Shown here piece by piece: positions 55,804 through 64,000 of a DNA stretch of 64,000 bases. Both the position numbers and the translations under genes were made by a program. Each line of letters starts with the position of its first letter. Within the stretch, counting starts at the first letter, position 1. The notes beneath the pieces were generated by a model, which worked only from the letters and a program-made list of their open reading frames with translations, searched no databases and was not told where the DNA came from. The stretch spans positions 186,001 through 250,000 of the forward strand of contig JAJTUP010000057.1 of assembly GCA_021399435.1 (NCBI GenBank), written 5' to 3'. This DNA is from Diaporthe sp. PMI_573 (lineage: Eukaryota; Ascomycota; Sordariomycetes; Diaporthales; Diaporthaceae).

Positions 55804-56081
55804 GAGAGCCCAAGTAGGAAATTCTCCGGGCTTCGGAAATAGCTAGCCAGATTGCCCAATGCACACACCTCATCTCCAAGTCATTTCGCACCGTATTTAG
55901 AACATTATCACTCCCCTCACCGTCTAGTGGGTTTCGCAGTCTACAATACGCCATGAGCTCAAGGGTCGTCCTCAACCCCACGTGGATCGGTGCGCACAAT
56001 TTCGTGCTATTACGATTTAAAAGTATGCAAGTACCATAAGCTGAGGCTATTCAAAAATCATTTTCCCTGCTCAATCGACCC

Positions 56082-58424
56082 TTAGACGCCATTCCGACTC
56101 GCCTCGGGATCTCGGTTCTTCTTCGAAGTTCCCAGGTCAAAAAACCCAGGGTCCTTTCCACCGTGAAATCTCACCCACATACGGCCGGCCTCATCTTGGA
56201 TCCTACCCAGCTCAGGGGCAGCGCGGCCATGATCCCTCACAAAAGAAGTACTCCTGTCCGGCCCATCGACGTCCCTCGCATTCTGCACCGGCCCACCCGC
56301 CGCATGGAGCCCAAAGAACATAAGCGGCAGCACGCTGCCCTTCCACACGGGCTGGTCCGGGTCGGTGTAGTTCTTCACGATGATCCACAGCAGGAGCACC
56401 GCGCAGATGAGCACCAGGATGATGGGCAGGGACACCCACCGCTGGTCAAAGTACGTACAGGTGCTGCTCTCGTAGACCAGGCCCAGCGTGTACGAGGGCT
56501 TCGGGGTGCCGCCGATCATGGCGTCCGGCCCGCTCCCCGTCATGCGCAGCTTGTTTGTGATGGTGGTGGTGAAGTCTTCCATGGCGGACTCGAGGGACTC
56601 GAAGGTGGCGTTCATCTCGGCCCACAGCGGTGCAAGCCACCACGAGTCGCCGCAGCTGATGTGGCCGGACTGCATATTGTCGTAGGTGCAGCCGGCGGAG
56701 AAAATGGTGCTCATCTGGCTGCTTAGCGCGGACGCGTAGATGCCGCTCATCTTGTATAGGCAGGCGTTTGGCACGCTGGTGTTTGAGACGGAGTTATCCA
56801 GTTGGTTGGTTAGTGTAATGTTTGCCCAGGTTCGGCCTGGGACGTGAGGCGCGGTTGACATGTTGTTCGGCATGTACCAGGTGCTGGCGTTCATGACGTG
56901 AGAGGCCAGGGTTGTGTTGGATGTGTCGGTGAAATAGTCACCGTCGTCGAGAATGCAAGGGGAGCGAATTGCGGTGTAATTGGTTGCGTAGCTGTACGAG
57001 CTGGTCTCCTGCTCGTTAGGTATCGCTGGTTGTGTGCGAACAATCTCCTCGGTGTATTTGCTGCCTGTGTAAGTTCCGCGATATTCCTTCATACAGGGAT
57101 AAAGCGCGCAAGAAGCGGCAATGTAATCACCGAGGCCTTCGTAGTATTCTTTATTATCATGCGTGATCTTGTGCGGACAGTCGTAGAAGCCCGAGTCCTT
57201 TCTCGGTGTGCAGGGCGAGCTCGTGGCCACAAGCATGCTGAAGTTGCTAATTGCCACGCTGGCCGCCAGGGCGAAATCCTCACTGAAGAGATCAGAAGCC
57301 CAGGTGAGGTTGCTATAGCCCACCCACATATACTGTCCTCCTAGTCCGCCTGCCCTGTAGTTGATGAAGGACTCGTAATCCGGAAGCGTCAGGTTATCCC
57401 CCTTGTTAGGTCCGCTGACATACTGTGTGGTGTCAAGGCACGCGCTGCACAGGCCTATGCTCGCATGCGTTGTACCGGTGCCATAATCCTCCCATGTGCA
57501 ATTCGAGCTGGCACACGAGACCTCGACTTCGTTGTCCTTGCCATCCGGATTCGTTAACCCCGAGATCATAGCACCTTTCATATCAGTCTCAACTTGGAAC
57601 ATTCCCGCTCCGATCCGATAATAGGATGACCTCCCGGGGGCGTAATTCGCAACGGGAATCTCAGCTCTCGCATTAGGCATCAGTGTCGGGCACATAGACG
57701 TCTTCAATGCCTGTTGGGTAAATGGGCCAACTGCTAGACTTGCAATGGTAACGAGCGCAGCACCGATACCCAAAAGTCCGGAAGAAGTAAACCCGAAGTT
57801 CCACAACACCACCGCAAGCAGCCGCAGACTTCCGAGGACGGACCGTGAGGCAGAGTCAAAGTCTTGTAGGTGGTGCAAGGGTCTTGTCCGTTCTGTAAAC
57901 CATGTCCACTTGATCTGACCGACGATCTCAGCAACGGCTGCTAGCATGGCCGCTCGCAGAAACGTGGACAACAAGTTGATCGCTGTACTGAGGCTGATGT
58001 CGAACGGCCACTCTGGCATGGTTTTCCGGTCATAGTACGCCAGGAGGATGATAATAGCGGCGATAAGGAGGACTGCGACCACAATAGTGAGGATCTCAAG
58101 AAACCAGTGCTTCAGGACCTCGGACAGATGGCTTGGTGATCTTGCGTTCCTCGACCGGTTTGGAAGCTGAGGCCAAGGCGGCGAGTCCGGGTCGGTCCTC
58201 CTGGCTTCCACGGAAGGCGTCGGTTTCATTGGCCATGCCTCGGCCTCCTTGTCTGTTGCCGACATGATGGGAGAAGGCATTCCGGGACTCGTCGGTGCGC
58301 CGGACTTGTCGATGTCCAAGGAGTTTCGCGCAGTGGCTACATTCGAAATTTCCCCGGAGTGTGGCTGTGGCGAGTCGCCCGCCCGTGGCTGCTGCTGGAG
58401 CTCAATGCCCAGCGGTGCCGCCAT
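56082..58424 (-). CDS. DUF3176 family membrane protein
   Basis: Intronless, 780 residues. A disordered Pro/Ser-rich N-terminus of about 100 residues is followed by the DUF3176 block: HWFLEILTIVVAVLLIAAII (TM about 108-130), LSTAINLLSTFLRAAMLAAVAE (TM about 146-168), IVGQIKWTWF, RPLHHLQDFDSASRSVLGSL and a hydrophobic region at 196-235. Then comes a large Cys-rich ectodomain with many N-x-S/T sites (CASSNCTWEDYGT, CSACLDTTQYV). A last TM near residue 675 (LPIILVLICAVLLLWIIV) precedes a cytosolic tail. This layout (three N-terminal TM, glycosylated loop, one C-terminal TM) is standard for the family, which is widespread in Pezizomycotina and of unknown function. Confidence 0.88.
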   Translation of the reverse strand: MAAPLGIELQQQPRAGDSPQPHSGEISNVATARNSLDIDKSGAPTSPGMPSPIMSATDKEAEAWPMKPTPSVEARRTDPDSPPWPQLPNRSRNARSPSHLSEVLKHWFLEILTIVVAVLLIAAIIILLAYYDRKTMPEWPFDISLSTAINLLSTFLRAAMLAAVAEIVGQIKWTWFTERTRPLHHLQDFDSASRSVLGSLRLLAVVLWNFGFTSSGLLGIGAALVTIASLAVGPFTQQALKTSMCPTLMPNARAEIPVANYAPGRSSYYRIGAGMFQVETDMKGAMISGLTNPDGKDNEVEVSCASSNCTWEDYGTGTTHASIGLCSACLDTTQYVSGPNKGDNLTLPDYESFINYRAGGLGGQYMWVGYSNLTWASDLFSEDFALAASVAISNFSMLVATSSPCTPRKDSGFYDCPHKITHDNKEYYEGLGDYIAASCALYPCMKEYRGTYTGSKYTEEIVRTQPAIPNEQETSSYSYATNYTAIRSPCILDDGDYFTDTSNTTLASHVMNASTWYMPNNMSTAPHVPGRTWANITLTNQLDNSVSNTSVPNACLYKMSGIYASALSSQMSTIFSAGCTYDNMQSGHISCGDSWWLAPLWAEMNATFESLESAMEDFTTTITNKLRMTGSGPDAMIGGTPKPSYTLGLVYESSTCTYFDQRWVSLPIILVLICAVLLLWIIVKNYTDPDQPVWKGSVLPLMFFGLHAAGGPVQNARDVDGPDRSTSFVRDHGRAAPELGRIQDEAGRMWVRFHGGKDPGFFDLGTSKKNRDPEASRNGV

Positions 58425-59078
58425 ATCTCAATGTAGACAAGCGACGTCGGCAAAGAGACGGGGAAGTCGACCAGTATGAGGTACGAGCTCAGAAGGATGA
58501 TAAAGGCTATCCCTGGCTCGACCATGTGAACAAAATATCACAGCGCAAAAATACCACGAGCCAAGTCATCCAGGGAGGGAGCCCCAGAATTCAAACCCGC
58601 TGTAGATCATCCTTGTCTGAAATAACCTCAAACCTCGCGTTCTCCTTAGGGCCAATCATGTTGTGAAAAATGCTGGGTCGTCCCCTTATGAGGACTGACA
58701 CGATCCACTTCAGCCCTAAATGACTCGGGGCATAATCTCAAGCATCTTTCAACACGAGCTGCTAAAAAAGAGGATCAGCGGTGACCCAAATCCTAGCCGA
58801 TGCTTCGAATATAAACAATCTCTATCGCACCTGTTCTCCTTGCTGGTGATCGTCGAGTTTCTTTCATTATCCTATAGGTTGCAGTATGCGGTGTGATGCT
58901 TTTGATGCCCATCGGCCCCACCCCTCAGCTCTGGTTTTCAACCAAGATCGTCTTCAACAGATCGAAAACGGACAGGTCGGACTAATCGATGACCAACGAG
59001 TCGTGCTGCCCCTGGACCATATGGAGTGCTGTCCTTCGCCCCAATGACACGTCAGAGGGAGCAAAATTCCCAACAGGC
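58425..59078. other. Intergenic, no gene seen
   Basis: Upstream of the DUF3176 gene and downstream of the amidase gene. Nothing recognised. Confidence 0.5.
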
Positions 59079-60909
59079 TCACAGCTCCAACTCGACGGCT
59101 TCCAATCGGGCTCCGACGATATCTCCAATTTCCGTCTTGGGATGCAAGTACGGATGGACTTTTTGCCTGACCATCGTCCTCTGCTCGAACGCATAAGCCA
59201 TGCCGATCAACTTCTCCTCAGTGAAACTCTCTCCTAGAAAGCTAATGCCGAAGGGCACATTTGGCCCAAAGCCTACCAGGTTCCCAAAGTGGTTCTTGAG
59301 TATCGGCATGTCGTCCGGATAGCGTCCCATTGGCACAGTCACAGCTGGAGTACCTAACATTGCCGGTGGATATTCTGCAAAGTATGTGGGCAGTACAATG
59401 GCATCGAGGGAGTAATTCTTCATCGCTCCCAAGATGCCCATGCTCCCGGTCAACCGCAGAGCGAGCGTACGGTTCAACCAAACGTCAGGGTGAGTATTAT
59501 TCCTGCCGTACTCGAGGGCGCCGTCGAAGATCAAGGTGTCGCGAGCTGGATATCCTTCATCGGGGTGATGGTGGGTGAACCTCGAGATGTCGCGCAGTGA
59601 TGAAATATTGTGCGGGTTTATCTCGAGGTGTGAGAGGTACCGGGGGATGTCGGTGAGAAGATCAGCAAACAGAGCGGATAACATGTATTGCCCGTCCATG
59701 AAAGGTTTCCAGCCGGGGAGGAAAATGTCGTCCATGACTGTCGCCCCAGCGGAGCGGATGACATCCAGAGACTCCTTGAAGGCAGTCATCAGGGGCCCGA
59801 CGGCTTCTCCAGGCACTCCGAGCTCATTCATGTCGATGACGCCACGAGTGACACCAATACGCTTTCCACTCAGCGCGGAAAGCTGGCATGCCGATACGTA
59901 ATCTGGGAAGTCGTCGGCATCAAAGGGAATTGCCGAAGTGTAGTTGTCCAGGCTGTCTTTACCCACGATGGCATCGAGCAGAAAGGCTGCATCCTTCACA
60001 GTTCGCGCAAGTGGTCCCACAGTATCTTGATGCTCGGAAATTGGTACTACGAGATATCGCGAGGTGAGTCCCACAGTTGGCTTGACTAGAACCACTATTA
60101 GCGATCTTGTATTAGATTGTGGATTCAAAAGACCGGGGAATAGAATCACGGCGGGGTCTTGATCGCTTGCTCGTAAGAGCTCATCGTTCAAATCCACTGA
60201 ACCACTTACTTCCGACGACATTGTTGTAGCAGGCAGGGCACTGTATTGAACCTGAAGTCTCGGTTCCCAAAGCGGCCCACGCCAGACCAAGCGACGTTGC
60301 GACACCGCTCCCCGCTGAAGATCCGCACGGGTCCTGGTCTGGATAATAAGCACCCTGTGTCTGTCCGCCATGCGCCGACCACCCATTGCTGGTATTCAAA
60401 CTCCTCGCGTCAGACCACTGGCTGAGGTTGGACTTCCCTAGGATGACAGCCCCGGCTTTACGCAGCTTTGCAGCAACAGTGCTGTCACGCGGCACGGTTG
60501 CGCCGAGGAGGGCATATGAGCCGGCAGTGGTGTTCATTTTGTCCGAGGTAGCAATATTGTTCTTGATGAGAACAGGTATACCGTGTAAGGGACCAAATAC
60601 ATGGCCATCCTGGCGGGCTACATCCAGGGATTCAGCGATACTGAGAGCATCAGGGTTGATCTCTATGACAGCGTGAAGGATGTCGTTTGTTTCCTTGATG
60701 CGGGCAATGTAGGCTTGAACAAGATCCACGCTTGTAAACGCGCCACTCTCGAGACCGATGGAGAGATCTGCCAAGGTCGCGTCGATCAGCGGTTGGAACA
60801 AAGGCGCAATCCTTGGATGAGGGGAGGTGAAAGGGCGTTGCAATGCAGCAATGACTGATGCTGCCAGAAGAGACAGAATCGCAGTGAGCAGATCTAAAGC
60901 ACTAGTCAT
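59079..60909 (-). CDS. Secreted amidase signature enzyme
   Basis: Exon 1 60210-60909 and exon 2 59079-60085 give 568 residues; the 124-nt intron is proved by NVVG|IKPTVGLTSR, which restores the family motif. The start MTSALDLLTAILSLLAASVIAAL is a signal peptide. The Ser-cisSer-Lys triad is complete: K116 (LIKNNI), S197 (CGSSAGS) and S221 (TETSGSI), with the normal 24-residue spacing between the serines. It is longer at the C-terminus than bacterial amidases and is of the extracellular fungal type (N-glycosylation sites in the second half). The substrate is unknown. It is unrelated to the hxnN-like amidase beyond the superfamily (different signature region and secreted). Confidence 0.87.
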
Positions 60910-61613
60910 GATCACCAACTTCTCCCTTGACAGAGTTAAGACGGCACGAAGACAACATGACAGACCATTTCAGCAGTCTGCTGCTAACATGGGGTAATCG
61001 CACGCGGAGGCGCGATGATGATCCTGGTGTTTACCCCCTTCACGCGCGCTAGACAAATGTAGATTAGACCCAACGTCTAAATCTCATCCGCAAGCACCTG
61101 TGATTGGAGTGACAGCTTGGAGTCCTGGTCAAGCCTAGGACGGGAACGGGCAGCGGACCAAGCCGGAGAATCCCAGCTGTACAATGTTGTATTTGGATTA
61201 GCGATGCAGGTCGAGCACGCTAGAGGCAGGCTCAGTATTTGAAGGATAGTCAGTAGCTGTAAAATCAACTTCCTTCAAGCTACCATTTTCCTGGTCTTTG
61301 GAAGAATGCCCGCCGTGTTGTCGAACGTCTGCTCACAATATATCCGGGCGACAGCCTGTGGGGTAAATATTGACCTTCAGTGCAATGGCTGTTCCCTTAA
61401 ACAGGAAAAATATCTTACGCCTTTGTTTGTTGCGCTTCGTCGCATTTCATTCTTCTTGATGCTAGGTAAAGCAGATAAAGACGGATCAAGTAGGCACAGC
61501 TACTATTCCACGCGACATTTCGATCAGGTATTGGAGAACGATACGTTGTCTCGCGCCACAGATACAAGGTGGTGGTGATTCCGAAGTACTCTAGCATCGC
61601 CATGACCTCAATC
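60910..61613. other. Spacer, no gene seen
   Basis: Amidase promoter on one side and the 3' region of the repeat protein on the other. No recognised coding sequence. Confidence 0.5.
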
Positions 61614-62462
61614 TCAGTTTGCCGCTGCAGCTGCTTCCTTGCCCTGCTTCGCTTGGCCCTGAGCACCCTGATTAGCAGCAGCATTGGCTCCCTGTGCAGC
61701 AGCCTGGCCTTGGCCTCCCTTCTTAGCAGCAGCAGCAGCAGCGGCCGCCTGACCTTTTCCGCCCTGCTGCTTGGCTGCAGCATTGGCACCTTGAGCGGCC
61801 TGGCCCTGACCACCTTGCTTTGCGGCGGCGGCTCCTCCTTGGGCTGCCTGGCCTTGACCTCCCTTCTTCGCGGCAGCAGCTGCACCGCCTTGGGCTGCCT
61901 GGCCCTGTCCATTCTGCTTAGCAGCAGCATTACCACCTTGTTTGGCATTGCCACCACCTCCTCCCGTGACAGCAGCCACGTCAATACCGGCAGCGTTCAG
62001 GGTGTCGATGTCGTCCTGGTTGCCAGTAGCTACGATGGCCTTGACAGCCTTCTCAAAGTCCGCACCAGAGTCGGCGGCACCAGCTGTTGGTTATTATGAT
62101 TAGCAAGGCGCTCCTGAGTGTCGAGAAAGGGGGTTTTGTGACATACCATCACCGTTCTGAGTCAACAACACAGCAGCATCGACCTTGGCAGCGGCAGTGA
62201 TACCCTACAGTACGGGTTAGCCTCCTCGTTGAGACATCCAAGTGGTCCCAATGATAGTGATCCAGACGCCAGACAGACTTACATCCGCGCCATTGTTGGC
62301 CTTAGCATTCACATCCGCAGCGGCGGCATCAGCGCCGGCCGCAGCGGCTCCATTATTGCCCTGTCCCTTGGCTTGGCCTTGCTGCTTTTGGCCCTGTTTA
62401 CTCTGAGGCAGGGCGACGGCGAAGGTCGCCAGGACGGTGACGAGAGCCAATGAAAGCTTCAT
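61614..62462 (-). CDS. Small secreted protein with Gln/Gly/Ala/Lys tandem repeats
   Basis: Exons 62283-62462, 62147-62204 and 61614-62083 give 235 residues. MKLSLALVTVLATFAVALPQS is a signal peptide. A short N-terminal region rich in Q, G and A follows, then a compact middle segment across the introns (AAAKVDAAVLLTQNGDAGAA, FEKAVKAIVATGNQDDIDTL). From about residue 118 it consists of six tandem units of 16-17 residues built on AAAK(Q/K)xGGQGQAAQGG. The units are basic, without Cys. No domain recognised. Such proteins in filamentous fungi are candidates for wall-associated, adhesive or effector-like functions, but nothing here decides between them. Confidence 0.75.
61620..61945 (-). repeat. 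About 50-bp coding tandem repeat
   Basis: Six degenerate units of 48-51 bp, rich in GCN and CAG/GGC codons, encoding the repeats of the secreted protein. The opposite strand is an open frame of 176 codons only because of this composition. Confidence 0.75.
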
Positions 62463-64000
62463 ATTTGTGGTATTTAGGTGGATGAGTGATGTGTAAAACG
62501 AGAGACTCTTAAAACCAGTGGAAGTTGTCACCGGGACAAATGAGCACAGCTGCGTGGGTGAATGTTAGTCAATGAACAAGAAACTGAGCCGTGCGATGGA
62601 TTACTGTGTACACTCGCCTCGTAAGGAATGGAAGGGGATAAGATGTGAGTGCACCTGAACCGGTCAACAGTGCTGGCGAGCTCTAAACCGAATCGTCTTA
62701 TATCTCGTCCCAGGCCTCCACGCCAGGTGAGATATTAGCTTAGGCTACGCCCGATTGGTTTTCCTCCGAACACACACGAGACGACAACTCAGTGTAAGGT
62801 TTGTCCCATTCGCTCTCAAGGGGTTCGGCATCGTGATGAAACCGTCCTGCGCCTGTACGATCGACAGGGGTCGAACTGCCAAGCCGCCACGGAATGGCTG
62901 CGCTTAGCATCTTTGAAGCAAGGCTTAATTTTCTTAGGTGGTAGGCTCGGCCAAACAAGGTTAAGCCGAAATCACTTAGGACAAAGCTTGGTTTGACAGA
63001 TGACACAGGCACCCGGGGGCGGAATCAGGCGTCATGCGAGACGATGGCCGCCGGTGGCCGTGTCTGGACTTTCAGGTCAGGCGCCCCGATGACACTATAC
63101 ATATTGCCGGTTTGGGTTTTCGCGACGCTCAAGTCTCAAAGGCTCCTTCGCGCAGAAGTCGAAGCCAGACATCGCAACCCGTCGGCTATAACTGTCAGCA
63201 TGAGACTTTTGAGGTGAGCCTATATTCTAGAGTAAAGACCTGTGTCAGGTTGGCGGGCTCCCCGAGCTAGAACACCCCAGTTGAGGTCATCTGCATCCCT
63301 CGTTTATTCCTTCGGACCTGTTGTCTCAAGATGCGAGCGATTATTAGCGTAGTCCAACAACCCGCATTCGGGGTATATACTAGTTTCACATCAGCTATAA
63401 TGCTACCTGGGCAATCTTCCAATGGTTCCCAGTCATAAACCTTGCACCGAGTTTATGCTTAATTATACAAGGCACGCTTCTCGTTACCACTACTAGTGGG
63501 GGCGAGAATATGGAACGAGTGCGACTTGAACGATTAGGTAAGGACTTAAAAGCCAGGCCGAAGGACTTTCTCAGGAAGACGTGCTGCGTGTTGAATAGTC
63601 CATACTGCTCTTCACAATATCGTATTCTACGGTGACCATTCCCGCGATTTCTGGGCTGTACTAGCTGTCTGAAGACTTGCATAGCGAATCCCACTGTAAT
63701 CGTCTATTAAGATACATTGTCTCTTGTCCTTATAAAAACACTCATTGTCGTTCCGGCTTAGCAGAGGAACTTGAAGAATACAAATGGTCCGTACTAGTCG
63801 ATATTGAACGGGCGACCAGGATGGAAGCGTTTTGCCGACCAGTGGCAAGGAGATCGGGTGTAAATGATGAGACGGTAGATCAAGCCTTCCAGCAGGCATG
63901 CACAACAGACGGTGAATAGTGGTTCTGTGACCTGAACTAGTGGGTTGAAGGAACGCTCAAGCTCAAGCGACTCGATTTTCGAGCAAACGCGAGTGGGAGC
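62463..64000. other. Right end of window, no supported gene
   Basis: The first 200-300 bp should hold the promoter of the repeat protein. The remaining 1.2 kb has short frames with no motif; the plus-strand frame ending at 63919 (LAEELEEYKWSVLVDIERA) is protein-like but has no start context that I trust. Confidence 0.4.

Noticed and set aside
61569..62099. 176-codon plus-strand frame opposite the repeat protein
   Set aside because: It is open only because of the repeat composition of the minus-strand gene, which has a signal peptide and proper introns.

Overview
This window is nuclear DNA of a filamentous ascomycete (Pezizomycotina, most likely a sordariomycete). Genes carry short GT-AG introns of about 48-190 nt. 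The families are typical of such fungi: HET-domain, DUF3176, HsbA, GH20 hexosaminidase, AmdS-like amidases and C2H2/fungal_trans regulators. Gene models were built by hand from reading frames, splice signals and frame arithmetic. No similarity search was run, so family names rest on recognised motifs.

Left end (1-413): 5' part of a Dcr2-like metallophosphoesterase gene running off the window.

1.1-25.1 kb: a compact catabolic cluster that matches, gene for gene, the nicotinate (hxn) catabolic genes of Aspergillus nidulans. In order: Rieske oxygenase (-), hxnY-like 2OG-Fe(II) oxygenase (+), hxnP-like MFS (+), hxnM-like cyclic imidase (-), hxnW-like SDR (+), hxnN-like amidase (-, apparent frameshift), hxnV-like FAD monooxygenase (+), hxnZ-like MFS (+), hxnT-like old yellow enzyme (+), hxnX-like FAD monooxygenase (-), hxnR-like C2H2/fungal_trans regulator (+). 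The molybdenum nicotinate hydroxylase HxnS is absent; a Rieske oxygenase sits at the edge of the cluster, divergent from hxnY. All four divergent promoters and one tandem promoter carry a GTGGGG-centred motif (five sites fit AAGwGTGGGGAA-like sequence or keep its GGGGAAG half). This is the hexamer that the two zinc fingers of the regulator would be predicted to bind.

25-42 kb: a nitrilase, a histidine phosphatase-like protein with a hexapeptide-repeat tail, a HET protein, an unknown protein, a metallo-beta-lactamase-fold hydrolase and a secreted GH20 hexosaminidase, with long gene-poor spacers.

42-56 kb: a repeat- and decay-rich stretch. It holds an HsbA-type wall protein whose tail was built by duplicating an intron-containing module, a broken piggyBac-like transposon with perfect 41-bp inverted repeats, copies of a short SINE-like element (105-bp core, 3' hairpin, poly-A, 12-bp target duplication), and a large unknown gene broken by stop codons.

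56-64 kb: a DUF3176 membrane protein, a secreted amidase, and a small secreted protein made of Gln/Gly/Ala/Lys-rich tandem repeats. The last 1.5 kb shows no gene.
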